DNA of 64,000 bases from Paenibacillus albicereus. Its GTDB lineage: Bacteria > Bacillota > Bacilli > Paenibacillales > Paenibacillaceae. The stretch is taken from contig NZ_CP051428.1 of assembly GCF_012676905.1 (NCBI RefSeq), positions 2,008,001 through 2,072,000 on the forward strand. Direction: 5' to 3'. The translations under genes were made by a program, and so were the position numbers. The notes under the pieces were generated by a model. That model was not told where the DNA came from. It saw only the letters and a program-made list of their open reading frames with translations, and searched no databases. Below, one piece after another: positions 1-8,759 of this stretch; the stretch's first letter is position 1; every line of letters begins with the position of its first letter.

Positions 1-2
1 CC

Positions 3-218
3 GACGGCTTGCTGCCGCATGGCCGCAGGCTGCGGGCATCGTGGATAGACGAGCAGCGCCTCCTCCTGTCGGAGAAGGCGCTGCTGGGCGAGACGAAGGT
101 CGAGCTGAGGCTGAAGCGCGTGCCGAAGGCGCGGATCGCGGCTGTCGGCATCGACGAGGCCTGCCGCGCTAGCGAGCTGGAGACCGTGGAGCTGGTCTGG
201 CGCAATCCGCCGGTGTAG
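3..218 (+). CDS. C-terminal fragment of an unrecognised protein (5' end outside window)
   Basis: The frame is open from the first bases of the window and ends at TAG, so only the last 71 residues are visible. The fragment is rich in Arg, Leu and Glu, with no signal peptide, membrane segment or motif I can assign. It converges on the AI-2E-type exporter gene with only 10 bases between the stops. GC-rich codon use matches the neighbouring host genes, so it is probably the real end of a chromosomal gene. No function is proposed. Confidence 0.6.
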   Translation, partial: DGLLPHGRRLRASWIDEQRLLLSEKALLGETKVELRLKRVPKARIAAVGIDEACRASELETVELVWRNPPV

Positions 219-228
219 CGGGACCGCG

Positions 229-1308
229 TCATGAAGTGCCGTCCGGCTGCGATTTGCGCTCGAAATGCTCAGCGATCTGCAGAATGACAATCTTGAAGAT
301 CATGTAGACCGGAATCGAGATCATGACGCCGACGATCCCGCTCACCGCTCCGGCGATGAGGACGACGATGATCGTCGTCAGCGGATGGATGTCCATCGTC
401 CGCCCGTAGACAAAGGGCGAGATCAGATTGCCTTCGAGCTGCTGGGCGACGAGGATGATGACGAGCACCCAGACTGCCGTCGTGAACGAGTCGGTGAACG
501 CGATGAGGATGCAAGGAATCGAGCCGATGATCGACCCGATGTACGGAATCATGTTCATCGCGCCGACGAACAGCGCGAGCAGCAGCGAGTACGGCAGGTC
601 GACGATCAGGAAGCCGATGTAGGCGAACGCTCCGAGCGCGAGGCAGCACACGACCCGTCCGATGACGAACTCGCTCAGCATCTTGTCGACGCTGCCGAAG
701 ATTTCGATCGCGTCGGCGCGGTACTTGGCGGGCGAGAAGCGGACGAAGGACGTATAGCCCTTGCGGTCTTCCTTCAGCATATAGTAGAGCAGCACCGGCA
801 CCGTGCCGACGACGAGCGCGATCGTCGCGACGATCGAGACGGCATTCTGCACATAGGTGGACAGATAGTTGATGCCTTGCTCCAGGTAGCCGGTCAGCTT
901 GTTCGACAAGTCGAGCTCGGCCAGGTTGAATCCGCCGAAATTCTGCGACTGCAGATAGTTGATCTGTTCCTGCACCTCTTTGGCGAGAGCGGGCAGGTTC
1001 TCGACGAAGCCCTCGGTCTGCGACTGCAGCGTCGGCCATACGAGCACGACGAGCATCGCCACGACGGCGGCCATCACGACGAACAGCACGAGCACGGCGA
1101 GCCACTTGGGCATGTTCCACTTGTGCAGTTGCGTGACGAGCGGCCGGAACAGGTAATAGAAGAAGAACGACACGACGAACGGAAGCAGCAGCATATTGAA
1201 GGCGAGCAGGATGGGGCGGTAGAGGAACTCGAGCCGGGAGAGCAGATAGAGGATGACGAGGACAAGAATGATGCTGATGCAGGCTTGATAGAATTTTCCG
1301 ATTTTCAA
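229..1308 (-). CDS. AI-2E/PerM family membrane transporter
   Basis: A polytopic membrane protein of the AI-2E exporter (PerM, YubA/YueF-like) family; substrates are unproven for most members. The N-terminus has paired hydrophobic segments, followed by a soluble region (about residues 100-160) and a cluster of C-terminal membrane helices, as in the family. The open frame extends upstream to 1467, but a GGAGGT site sits 8 bases before a TTG at 1308. Starting there gives 359 residues, the normal family length, and removes a polar leader with no family likeness. It is divergent from pspA. Confidence 0.85.
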   Translation of the reverse strand: MKIGKFYQACISIILVLVILYLLSRLEFLYRPILLAFNMLLLPFVVSFFFYYLFRPLVTQLHKWNMPKWLAVLVLFVVMAAVVAMLVVLVWPTLQSQTEGFVENLPALAKEVQEQINYLQSQNFGGFNLAELDLSNKLTGYLEQGINYLSTYVQNAVSIVATIALVVGTVPVLLYYMLKEDRKGYTSFVRFSPAKYRADAIEIFGSVDKMLSEFVIGRVVCCLALGAFAYIGFLIVDLPYSLLLALFVGAMNMIPYIGSIIGSIPCILIAFTDSFTTAVWVLVIILVAQQLEGNLISPFVYGRTMDIHPLTTIIVVLIAGAVSGIVGVMISIPVYMIFKIVILQIAEHFERKSQPDGTS

Positions 1309-1518
1309 GCGGGACGACCTCCGTTCGGACGACTGAATCCTGTATTCATTGTATACCCTGGCCTCTCGGCCCCTAACCTCTCTTCCCACCGGATGAATTC
1401 CCGCTCCGGATTCGGAAACCTTCTCGCAGCTGCTGTCGTATAAGGGAAAAGATCGAAATTGATTCACTTCAAAACCATTTACAAAAAAATATTCATTCCC
1501 TCAAGGAGGAACCCTACC

Positions 1519-2190
1519 ATGTCTCTATTCAAGCGCCTGCGTGACCTGACCTTGTCCAACGTGTACGCCATGATCGAAAAAGCCGAGGATCCGGTCAAGA
1601 TGACCGATCAGTACATCCGCGACATGGCGAGCGATCTCGAAGATGCGGAAAAGGCGGTCGCTTCCCAGATTGCCCTGGAGAAGAAGTTCAAGAAGCTGCT
1701 CGAGGAGCAGGAAGAGCTCGTCCAGCGTCGCCTGCAGCAAGCGCACAGCGCCGCGGAGGCCGGCAACGTCGATCTCGCCCGGCGCGCGCTCGCGGAGAAG
1801 CAAGCCGCCGAAGCCAAGCGGGACGAATACCGCACGGCCTTCGATTCCAACAAGGCTTCCGCAGACCTGCTTCGCGACAAGCTGGCGCAGATGCAGAAGC
1901 AGCTGGGCGAGCTCAAGAGCAAGCGCGAGTCCCTCGTTGCCCGGGCTCAGGCAGCCAAAGCCCAAGTCGAGATCAACCGTTCGATGAGCGGATTCGGCTC
2001 CGATACGGCGATGGCCGGCCTGAAGCGCATGGAGGACAAGGTGCTCGGCCTGGAATCGCAAGCCGAAGCAAGCAACGTCCTGAACGATCGGGCCAAGTCT
2101 CTCGACGAGGAATTCGAGGCGCTCGGCCGCGACAAAAAGGTCGAGGATGAGCTGTCGGCCCTGTTGAACCAATACAAAAAACCGGAATAA
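1519..2190 (+). CDS. pspA: PspA/IM30 family membrane-stress protein
   Basis: A phage-shock protein A (LiaH/VIPP1) homologue of 223 residues. Members assemble into large rings or helices on the inner leaflet and stabilise damaged membrane. The N-terminus (MSLFKRLRDL) is the usual amphipathic helix. The rest, to about residue 215, is almost entirely charged coiled coil with Ala/Glu/Lys/Gln repeats. The start was chosen for an AGGAGG site about 9 bases upstream. The DUF4178 gene follows after 12 bases and is probably co-transcribed. No liaRS-type regulator lies nearby. Confidence 0.93.
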   Translation: MSLFKRLRDLTLSNVYAMIEKAEDPVKMTDQYIRDMASDLEDAEKAVASQIALEKKFKKLLEEQEELVQRRLQQAHSAAEAGNVDLARRALAEKQAAEAKRDEYRTAFDSNKASADLLRDKLAQMQKQLGELKSKRESLVARAQAAKAQVEINRSMSGFGSDTAMAGLKRMEDKVLGLESQAEASNVLNDRAKSLDEEFEALGRDKKVEDELSALLNQYKKPE

Positions 2191-2202
2191 GGCGGCGAAG
2201 GC

Positions 2203-2709
2203 ATGAGCTTGTTCAAACGAGTCGCAAACCTCATGCGTCGTCCGGAGCCGCCGGCGGCCGAAAAGAGCATCCTCACGCTTGGTCCGGGCGACATCTGCGA
2301 AATCTCGCTGGAGACGTACGAGGTGATCGGGCAGTCGAAAAATTTTCGGCGCAAGGAAACGTTTCTGACGCTGCAGGACGGCACGCGGCTCCGCTATCTC
2401 CATATCGAGGACCGCGAGCAGACCGAATACACGCTGTATGAGCCGATCGACGGCCGGCTGGACTCGATCGAGGAGGTGCCGTCGACGATGGCGCTGGACG
2501 GCCGGGAGTATTTCCTGGAGGAGCAGTATTCGTCTCCGGTGACGGCGCAGGGCAGGGCTCCCCATCATCCTGCGGGCGAGCTCCATGTATGGCAGTACCA
2601 GTCCGACGATCGGAAGCTGCTGCGCATCGAGTGGCAGGAAGGACGCTTCTTGCTGTACGAAGGCGAGCGGATTCCCGCAGCCGACGTCCGGACGGTGCGA
2701 GGACGATAG
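2203..2709 (+). CDS. DUF4178-domain protein, PspA partner
   Basis: 168 residues. It begins with MSLFKRVANLMRR, a second amphipathic start echoing PspA, followed by a beta-rich domain that matches my recollection of DUF4178. This family commonly sits beside pspA-like genes. The sequence has many short strands rich in Tyr, Trp and acidic residues and no membrane segment. It starts 12 bases after the pspA stop. A role in membrane-stress protection is inferred from context alone. A perfect 12-bp stem-loop follows at 2753-2779. Confidence 0.75.
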   Translation: MSLFKRVANLMRRPEPPAAEKSILTLGPGDICEISLETYEVIGQSKNFRRKETFLTLQDGTRLRYLHIEDREQTEYTLYEPIDGRLDSIEEVPSTMALDGREYFLEEQYSSPVTAQGRAPHHPAGELHVWQYQSDDRKLLRIEWQEGRFLLYEGERIPAADVRTVRGR

Positions 2710-2752
2710 AGGGGCTGAGCCCTGCGTTTGCGGCATGAGCGAGAATAATCTG

Positions 2753-2779
2753 GGCCGGGAGGAATGATTCCTCCCGGCC
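2753..2779. other. Perfect 12-bp stem-loop after the pspA operon
   Basis: GGCCGGGAGGAA, a 3-base loop and its exact complement lie between the DUF4178 gene and the metallophosphoesterase gene. No T-run follows on the plus strand. It may be an RNA-stabilising hairpin or a weak terminator, and it may reduce read-through into the next gene. Confidence 0.5.
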
Positions 2780-2823
2780 TGCCGTACATCATTTACTATG
2801 AACCGCTTTCAAGGAGGGGCTGC

Positions 2824-3549
2824 ATGGAGCGGATCGCCATCATATCCGATGTACACGGCAACATGCCGGCGCTGGAGGCGGTGCTCTTGGACATCCAGGC
2901 CCGAGGCATCGCGCGGGTCATCTGCCTGGGAGATCTGGCGGGCAAAGGTCCCGAGCCGGCGGAAGCCGTCGATGCCGTCCGCGAGCGCTGCGAGACGGTC
3001 ATCCGCGGCAATTGGGATGATTTCCTTCGCTTGCCGACGGACGACGAGACGCTGAGATGGCATCAGGAGCGCCTTGGTCCGGAGCGGCTCCGCTATTTGC
3101 AGGAGCTGCCGTTCTGTACGGAGCTGCGCATCGGGGGGCGGCTCGTCCGGTTCGTCCACGCTTCTCCGCAGAGCGTCTACCGCCGCATCCAGCCTTGGGA
3201 CTCCGAGGCCGACCGGTGGTCGATGTTCGATCCTCCGGACGGCTTCGAAGGTGTCGCGGACGCGCTCGGCTACGGAGACATCCACCAGGCGTATGCCCAG
3301 CATGTGCGCGGGCGGCTGCTGTTCAATTGCGGCAGCGTCGGCAATCCGCTCGATCTGAACCAGGCTTCCTATGCGGTGCTGGAAGGACGGCGGGACGCGG
3401 GCGCGGAAGCGCCGTTCGCGCTGCAGCTGATCCGGGTCCCGTATGACATCGAGGAGGCGGTGGCTCGCGCCGAGCGGCTGGCGATGCCGCAGCTGGAGCC
3501 GTACCGGCAAGAGCTCGTCACCGGGCGCTATCGGGGATTGCTTTCGTGA
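2824..3549 (+). CDS. Metallophosphoesterase (YfcE/MJ0936-type)
   Basis: 241 residues with the calcineurin-like dimetal phosphoesterase signature in order: SDVHGN near the N-terminus, GDLAGKGP at about residue 37, GNWDD at about 69, a HASP motif in the middle and a late GDIHQAY. These residues bind two metals and hydrolyse phosphodiesters or phosphomonoesters; the substrate cannot be predicted. The start at 2824 has an AAGGAGGGG site just upstream; the in-frame extension to 2764 lacks one. The HAD phosphatase gene follows after 25 bases, suggesting a two-gene phosphatase operon. Confidence 0.85.
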   Translation: MERIAIISDVHGNMPALEAVLLDIQARGIARVICLGDLAGKGPEPAEAVDAVRERCETVIRGNWDDFLRLPTDDETLRWHQERLGPERLRYLQELPFCTELRIGGRLVRFVHASPQSVYRRIQPWDSEADRWSMFDPPDGFEGVADALGYGDIHQAYAQHVRGRLLFNCGSVGNPLDLNQASYAVLEGRRDAGAEAPFALQLIRVPYDIEEAVARAERLAMPQLEPYRQELVTGRYRGLLS

Positions 3550-3574
3550 GAGAGGGGCAAGGAGGGGGAGTACG

Positions 3575-4285
3575 ATGATTCGAGCGATCCTGTTCGACCT
3601 GGACCAAACGCTGCTCGACCGCACGGAGGGCTTCCGCGAGTTCGCGGGCCGCTTCGCCGCCCGCTATGCGGATGTGCCGGAGGGCGAGCGCTCCGCATGG
3701 GCGGAGCGGCTGATCGAGCTGGACGAGGACGGCTACAAGACGAAGCGCGAGCTGTTTCGCGAGCTGCCGGAGCGGCTCCCTTGCATCTGCTCCGATCCGG
3801 CCGAGCTCATGGCGTTCTACGAACGGGAATACGTCGGCAGCGCGCGGCCGATGTCCGGCGCGCCGCAGCTGCTGACATCGCTGCATCCGTATTACCGTCT
3901 CGGCATCGTGACGAACGGGACGGACGCGATCCAGCGCGGCAAGCTGGAACGGACCGGGCTCGCGCGCTGGTTCGGATCCGTCGTCGTTTCGGAGTCGGCG
4001 GGCTATCGCAAGCCTCAACGCGAGCTGTTCGCGCTGGCGCTTCGCGAGCTCGGCGTTCAGCCCGAGCAGGCGCTGTTCGTCGGCGACCATCCGTTGAACG
4101 ATATCCAAGGCGCCTACTTCAGCGGGATGAAGACCGTCTGGCTGAAACGGAGTCAAGCCTGGCCGGACGAGGCGGCGGTGCTGCCCGATGCGGTTATCTC
4201 CGAGATGGCGCAGCTGCCGGCGGCGATCCGACTCGTATCGGGGCAGACGGCCGCTGCGGACTGGCGGCTCAGCAGCGGCGCCTGA
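3575..4285 (+). CDS. HAD-superfamily hydrolase
   Basis: 236 residues, cytosolic. All four HAD motifs are visible: FDLDQT (nucleophile and acid/base Asp) at residues 7-12, VTNGTD in the middle, KPQRELF (Lys), and GDHPLNDIQGA (Mg-binding Asp) late. The helical cap after motif I fits subfamily IA phosphatases of the YjjG/PpaX type. The start at 3575 follows AAGGAGGGGGAG; upstream in-frame codons overlap the preceding gene and lack a ribosome site. The substrate is unknown. It converges on the diguanylate cyclase gene across a shared hairpin. Confidence 0.85.
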   Translation: MIRAILFDLDQTLLDRTEGFREFAGRFAARYADVPEGERSAWAERLIELDEDGYKTKRELFRELPERLPCICSDPAELMAFYEREYVGSARPMSGAPQLLTSLHPYYRLGIVTNGTDAIQRGKLERTGLARWFGSVVVSESAGYRKPQRELFALALRELGVQPEQALFVGDHPLNDIQGAYFSGMKTVWLKRSQAWPDEAAVLPDAVISEMAQLPAAIRLVSGQTAAADWRLSSGA

Positions 4286-4303
4286 TACGAGTCCCTGGCA
4301 GGC

Positions 4304-4333
4304 GCATGAACCTGCATGAACCTGCATGAACCC
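4304..4333. repeat. Three tandem 10-bp repeats
   Basis: A near-perfect triple repeat of the unit CCTGCATGAA lies just after the HAD hydrolase stop codon and before the shared terminator. No function is evident. Slippage could change the copy number. Confidence 0.6.
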
Positions 4334-4400
4334 GGCCTCAGCCAGGCGAGCCGGCCGCTGCGGCGGCTTCGGACCGGATAGGCAGGCTCCGGCACAACCC

Positions 4401-4438
4401 AAAAGGCATCCGCCGTCTTAGACGGGGGATGCCTTTTT
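4401..4438. terminator. Bidirectional intrinsic terminator
   Basis: AAAAGGCATCC and GGATGCCTTTTT form an 11-12 bp stem with a small inner hairpin. A-run and T-run flanks let it work on both strands. It serves the convergent HAD hydrolase and diguanylate cyclase genes. The cyclase stop codon (TAA on the minus strand at 4418-4420) lies inside the hairpin. Confidence 0.85.
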
Positions 4439-5587
4439 GCCTCTTGGCGCCCGGTAGGGCTCGTTGACGATCGTGACCCGGTTCTTGCCGCTCGTCTTGG
4501 AGCGGTACATCGCCTCGTCGGCCTCGCGCACGATCTGCTCGACGCCCAGGCCCGGCCTGGAGTAGCTGACGCCGACGCTGACGGTGACGATCGTCTCTTC
4601 CTCGATCCGCCGGCGCAGCGTCTCGGCGAGCTCGGGCACGTTCTCCCTGGCGCCGACGACAAGCAGCAGCTCCTCGCCGCCATAGCGTCCAGCCGAGCCG
4701 ACGTCCTGCACGAGCTCCCGCATCAGCTCCGCGATCTGCTTGAGGACGCCGTCCGCCCGGTGATGCCCCTGCGTGTCGTTCAGCTTCTTGAAGTTGTCGA
4801 TGTCGCAGAAGACGACGGCGATGCCCTTGCCGCGGCGCAGCAGCAGCTCCGCCTTTTGCTGGAAGTGGCGGCGGTTGTAAAGGCCGGTCAGACCGTCGGT
4901 GATGGAGGAGCGGTACGTCGTAAGCAGCCGCTCGACGACCCACTCGAACAGCAGCAGGAACAGCAGCGTGAAGTAGACGACGGGCAGCATCCGAGAGAGC
5001 ATGAGCAGCAGCGGCATGCTGCCTTGGAAGACGTAGCGGTCGGTGACGAGAGCGAGGTCCGCCGCGAAGTAGACGATCAGGCTCGCGGAATATTTGGTGC
5101 GCAGCTCGACGCCACGCGTATCGAGCAGGATGAGGAAATTGATGATGATGCCGTAGAAGTCGAGCAGCACGAGCGGCGCCGCGCGGCCGTCGGAAGCTCC
5201 GAGCAGCGCCGGATTCATCGCCAGCTCGGCCCCGGCGATCGCAAAGGCGATCGCAGCCATGATGACGAACGGAGCGCCCCGCAGCTTCGCGCCGGGATGG
5301 CTATATAATTTCATGAAGACAAAGTTTATAATAATGAATGAAAAGATTCCGAGCAGGCGCGTGGCCAGCTGGAGCAGCGGCAAGGCATCGCCTTGGTCCA
5401 GCCCGGCGAGCAGCATGACTTGCCGGATCATGAGCAGCGGCAGGGTGAGGATCAGCAGCCGGTAGACGTGGTGGCGGCGATAGCTTCGGTACAGCTTCAC
5501 GCCCATGAAGATCATCAGCGCGAGCACGGTCAGCGTGCAGGCGGATGCAAAAAGTTGGATCGAGGACGGTTCTGGCCAATCGGTCAT
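4418..5587 (-). CDS. Membrane-bound diguanylate cyclase (GGDEF)
   Basis: 389 residues. The N-terminal half (about 10-225) has seven or so hydrophobic helices and forms a membrane sensor module. The C-terminal half is a GGDEF domain that would condense two GTP into c-di-GMP. Motifs seen are DGLTGLYNRRHF, CDIDNFKKLND and RYGGEEL, the signature with Leu in place of the usual final Phe. The RxxD inhibitory site expected nine residues before the signature is absent (QDVG), so product inhibition at that site is unlikely. The start ATG has a GGAG site. Transcribed alone. Confidence 0.9.
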   Translation of the reverse strand: MTDWPEPSSIQLFASACTLTVLALMIFMGVKLYRSYRRHHVYRLLILTLPLLMIRQVMLLAGLDQGDALPLLQLATRLLGIFSFIIINFVFMKLYSHPGAKLRGAPFVIMAAIAFAIAGAELAMNPALLGASDGRAAPLVLLDFYGIIINFLILLDTRGVELRTKYSASLIVYFAADLALVTDRYVFQGSMPLLLMLSRMLPVVYFTLLFLLLFEWVVERLLTTYRSSITDGLTGLYNRRHFQQKAELLLRRGKGIAVVFCDIDNFKKLNDTQGHHRADGVLKQIAELMRELVQDVGSAGRYGGEELLLVVGARENVPELAETLRRRIEEETIVTVSVGVSYSRPGLGVEQIVREADEAMYRSKTSGKNRVTIVNEPYRAPRGKKASPV

Positions 5588-5765
5588 GGAAAATGCACTC
5601 CGCTCTTGTCAACATGGACCCGGCTCCCGGGACGATTCGCGAAAAGCCGGCTGACGGAAGCGAATCGCTTGCCGCCCTTTCACCGTATCGGCTGTTCCTC
5701 GTTCAACCATTAGAGGGAACATCGGTTCCATTCTATCATGGCCACGCTGGAAGGAGAGCGATCAT

Positions 5766-6905
5766 ATGGAAATTTTGCAGGCTTTGTTCTTTCCTCCCGA
5801 GCAGCCTGGAGGCGTATCCTCCATGGTTCCTTATATGCAGGACCGCTTCAACAAGGTCGGGTGGCCGACCGATCTGTTCTCGCTGCCGAAGCGGATTCGC
5901 GGCAAGGGAACCGAGCCGGTGAAGCTGCATACGTTCGACCCCGAGCCGTATCGGGACAACCCGATCGCGGCCAAGTATCTTCAGACGCTGAGCGACTATC
6001 TATGGTGGACCAAAATGCGCATCAAGCGCGGCTACGACCTGATCCATGCCCATCATCCCGTCGCCGCGCTCGTCATGAAGCAGGTCTTTCCCGATACGCC
6101 GCTCGTCGTGACGATCCACTCCAGCTACGAGCGCGAGCTGATCCTGAACGGCAGGATCGAGGAAGGCGGCCTGGAGCACCAGTTTCTCGCCTCCATCTAT
6201 CGCGAACTCGAGCACGCCGCCGATCGGCTGCTGACGGTATCGGACTCCTTCCGCCGGTACATGGCTCCCTATGTCGACGATGCGGACGCCATCGGCATCA
6301 TCGCCAACGGCTTCGACGAGCGGCGCTTCAAGCCGATCAGCCACGAGAACGAGGTGACGCAGCTCATCACGGTGTGCCGGCTCGTGCCCGCCAAAGGGCT
6401 CGACATCCTGCTGCGGGCCTGCGCCGAGCTCAAGGACAAGGGTCATCCGTTCGTCCTCCACATCATCGGAGACGGTCCGATCCGCAAAGAGCTGGAGGCG
6501 CTCGCGACGGAGCTCGGCTTGTACGACGACATCATCTTTTACGGCTACATGCTGCATCCGGAGGAATTCATGCCGTTCTTCGACGTGTTCGTGCTGCCTT
6601 CGCGGGCGGAGGCGTTCGGCAGCGTCTTCGCGGAAGCGGCGCTCTGCTGGCTGGCGCTCGTCGGGACCGACGTCGGCGGCATCGGCGAGCAGATCGAGGA
6701 CGGGGTGAACGGACTGCTCGTGCCGCCTGACGATGCCGCGGCGCTGGCCGCGGCGCTGGAGCGGCTCATCGCCGACCAGACGTTCCGGTATCAGCTCGCC
6801 CGGGCAGCCTGGGACAAGGCCAAAAAAGCCTACTCGCTGACGAGAGTGATCTCGCAGCTGAAGCAGGTGTATCTGGAAGCGGCGCCGGGAGCGGCGGGGA
6901 GCTAA
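5766..6905 (+). CDS. Glycosyltransferase family 4 (CotSA-like)
   Basis: 379 residues, a GT-B retaining transferase that moves a sugar from a nucleotide donor. The N-terminus holds a Gly-rich acceptor site (PPEQPGGVSS). The GT4 signature is in the C-terminal half: ANGFDERRF, RLVPAKGLDILLRA, GDGPIRKEL, and the E-x7-E pair in PSRAEAFGSVFAEAAL that contacts donor phosphates. It resembles Bacillus spore-coat CotSA, but spore-coat or envelope use is an inference. The start has a GGAAGGAGAG site 8-12 bases upstream. Its stop overlaps the convergent ykvI-like stop by 4 bases. Confidence 0.85.
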   Translation: MEILQALFFPPEQPGGVSSMVPYMQDRFNKVGWPTDLFSLPKRIRGKGTEPVKLHTFDPEPYRDNPIAAKYLQTLSDYLWWTKMRIKRGYDLIHAHHPVAALVMKQVFPDTPLVVTIHSSYERELILNGRIEEGGLEHQFLASIYRELEHAADRLLTVSDSFRRYMAPYVDDADAIGIIANGFDERRFKPISHENEVTQLITVCRLVPAKGLDILLRACAELKDKGHPFVLHIIGDGPIRKELEALATELGLYDDIIFYGYMLHPEEFMPFFDVFVLPSRAEAFGSVFAEAALCWLALVGTDVGGIGEQIEDGVNGLLVPPDDAAALAAALERLIADQTFRYQLARAAWDKAKKAYSLTRVISQLKQVYLEAAPGAAGS

Positions 6906-6922
6906 TCGCTCCCCGGCCGCTT
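6890..6922. terminator. Hairpin covering two convergent stop codons
   Basis: AGCGGCGGGGAGC, a 5-base loop and GCTCCCCGGCCGCT form a GC-rich stem followed by TTT. It contains the stop codons of both the glycosyltransferase and the ykvI-like gene. Likely a bidirectional terminator. Confidence 0.65.
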
Positions 6923-7954
6923 TCGCGTCTTCTTGAGCATCATGAGCGCCAGCCAGCCGAGGCTGAACAGGCCGAACAGCGGGTAGAGCGTCTTGACGAG
7001 CGGACCGAATCCGATCTGGCTGAGCAGGTAGCAGAGGACGAGGATGACCAGCAGCAGCACATCCGGGGGAACGGCCACGCGCTGCTGCAGTTGCAGCACC
7101 AAGCCGTAGATGTCGGCGATGAGCGTCGTGAAGATTTCGGAGAAGATGAGCAGGATGTAGATGAACTGGATGCCGTAGCCGAGCTGGCGCGCGATGCCGC
7201 CCATCGGAATCTCGTACTGCTGGACGCCGGGCATATGGGACGACAGCGCGATATGGCCGGCGAGCAGCATGAAGCCGATCCCGATGCCGCCGAACAGCGA
7301 GCCGAGCCGGATCGCCTTGCGGTCCTTGATCCCGGCGCCGAGCGGCACGAGCACCGCCTGCGCCATGGCCAGGTTGAACGCGGTGTACAGCAGCGGAGCG
7401 GTCCACACCCGCAGCGCCGAGTCGTCCGTCGTCAGCTCCAGCCAGCGCCCTCCGCTCGGCGAGGTGAACGTATCGTACAGCACGATCGCCGTGAACAGCA
7501 GCATGAACGGCACGACGATGCTGTTGATCGTAAGGATGGCGTTCATGCCTCGCCTCAGCATGAGGTAGCAGGCGACGAGCGTGACGAGGAGTCCGACCTG
7601 GTAGGGCAAGTTCCAATTCTCGTAAAAGATCGTCCCCGCTCCCGCCAGCATGACCGCGTTCACGCCGAGCAGGACGACGAGCATGAAGTAGCTGACGAGC
7701 CGGCCGACCGCCGGCCCGAACAAAGCCTTGTTGAGATCCTCGTAGGACTTGGCCCCGATCTCGCCGGCAAGCAGCATCATCTTGCCTCCGAGCCAGATGA
7801 ACAAGGCGGTCGCAAGCGCGATCGTCAGCACCGCCCAGTAGCCGTAGCGGGTAAAGAACTGGAGGATCTCCTGGCCCGTGGCGAATCCTGCACCGACGAC
7901 GGTGCCCATGTAGGTGAACCCGATCTGGAGCACGCGCAAGAAGCGCCTCTGCAT
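6902..7954 (-). CDS. YkvI-like membrane carrier (APC fold)
   Basis: 350 residues with ten or more hydrophobic helices and short polar loops. The N-terminal stretch with MGTVVGAGFATGQEI is the Gly-rich broken helix of the amino-acid/polyamine carrier fold, as in Bacillus YkvI. The transported solute is unknown. The protein lies in the cytoplasmic membrane. The start ATG at 7954 follows GGGGGGAAG. The gene is single, divergent from xpt and convergent with the glycosyltransferase. Confidence 0.8.
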   Translation of the reverse strand: MQRRFLRVLQIGFTYMGTVVGAGFATGQEILQFFTRYGYWAVLTIALATALFIWLGGKMMLLAGEIGAKSYEDLNKALFGPAVGRLVSYFMLVVLLGVNAVMLAGAGTIFYENWNLPYQVGLLVTLVACYLMLRRGMNAILTINSIVVPFMLLFTAIVLYDTFTSPSGGRWLELTTDDSALRVWTAPLLYTAFNLAMAQAVLVPLGAGIKDRKAIRLGSLFGGIGIGFMLLAGHIALSSHMPGVQQYEIPMGGIARQLGYGIQFIYILLIFSEIFTTLIADIYGLVLQLQQRVAVPPDVLLLVILVLCYLLSQIGFGPLVKTLYPLFGLFSLGWLALMMLKKTRKRPGSD

Positions 7955-8037
7955 GGTCTTCCCCCCGTTCCTCGCATGGATTGTCCTTACATCCTATGTG
8001 CGGCGGCGGACAGGCATGACAAGGACCCTCGTTCCGG

Positions 8038-8066
8038 TTGCAGGAACGGCCGGGCTATGATAATTT
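8038..8066 (+). promoter_or_regulatory. Sigma-A-type promoter for xpt
   Basis: TTGCAG at 8038-8043 and TAATTT at 8061-8066 are 17 bases apart and 37 bases upstream of the xpt start. The leader is too short for a purine riboswitch and shows no conserved purine-aptamer core, unlike the Bacillus subtilis xpt leader. Confidence 0.6.
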
Positions 8067-8103
8067 AACGGAAAGAATTCGCCAAGGAAGGGACCGACCC
8101 GAT

Positions 8104-8676
8104 ATGGAAATGCTCAAAAATCGAATCCTGCAGGACGCGTCGATCTTATCTGCGGACGTGGTCAAGCTGGACGCCATCCTCAACCACCAGGTCGACCCGG
8201 CGCTGACGATGGAGATGGGCCGCGAGTTCGCCCGCCTGTTCCGGGAAGCGGGGGCGACCAAGGTCATCACGGTCGAGTCCTCCGGCATCCCGGTCGCTTT
8301 CGCCACCGCCCTGGAGCTGAACGTGCCGCTGCTGTTCGCCCGCCGCAAGAAGACGCTGATCGCCGACCCCGATCATTACTCGGAGCGGGTGCCGTCGTTC
8401 ACCAAGGGCATCGTGACCGATCTGATGGTATCCAAGTCGCTGCTGTCTCCGGAGGACCGGCTGCTGTTCATCGACGACATCATCGCCAACGGCGACGCGG
8501 CGCGGGGCCTCGTGCGCATCATCGAGCGCTCGGGCGCCGAGCTGGTCGGCTTCGGCGTCGTCATCGAGAAGTGCTTCCAGGCCGGCGCCAGCACGCTGCG
8601 GGAGCAGGGCATCCGCGTCGAGCCGCTCGTGCGCATCCGCTCGCTCGAGGGCGGCACGATCGTCTTCGAGGAGTAG
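8104..8676 (+). CDS. xpt: Xanthine phosphoribosyltransferase
   Basis: 190 residues, the exact usual length of Bacillus-type Xpt, which converts xanthine and PRPP to XMP in purine salvage. The PRPP-binding signature LLFIDDIIANGDAA lies at about residues 121-134. The N-terminal MEMLKNRILQD and the base-binding region are also typical. The start at 8104 has AAGGAAGGG upstream; the longer open frame lacks a site. No xanthine permease gene (pbuX) follows, unlike the Bacillus operon. Expression probably comes from the short promoter at 8038-8066. Confidence 0.93.
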   Translation: MEMLKNRILQDASILSADVVKLDAILNHQVDPALTMEMGREFARLFREAGATKVITVESSGIPVAFATALELNVPLLFARRKKTLIADPDHYSERVPSFTKGIVTDLMVSKSLLSPEDRLLFIDDIIANGDAARGLVRIIERSGAELVGFGVVIEKCFQAGASTLREQGIRVEPLVRIRSLEGGTIVFEE

Positions 8677-8759
8677 CCGTCAAAATCGGCCCTTTCCCCT
8701 GACAGGCAGATCGCCTATAATGAAACTAGAAGATTTCTTCCAAGGGGAGGCACAAGGCG

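Noticed and set aside
265-1443. 392-residue open frame on the plus strand opposite the AI-2E-type exporter
   Set aside because: It is an Asp/Arg/His-rich mirror frame of a high-GC gene, without a ribosome site or plausible protein composition.
1525-2736. 403-residue open frame opposite pspA and the DUF4178 gene
   Set aside because: A shadow of two well-supported genes; the composition is Leu/Arg/Gln-rich and no start signal is present.
7091-8068. 325-residue frame opposite the ykvI-like gene
   Set aside because: Extreme His/Asp/Glu/Arg content typical of an antisense frame of a membrane protein gene.
8044-8103. Purine riboswitch in the xpt leader
   Set aside because: The leader between the promoter and start is too short and lacks the conserved aptamer core.
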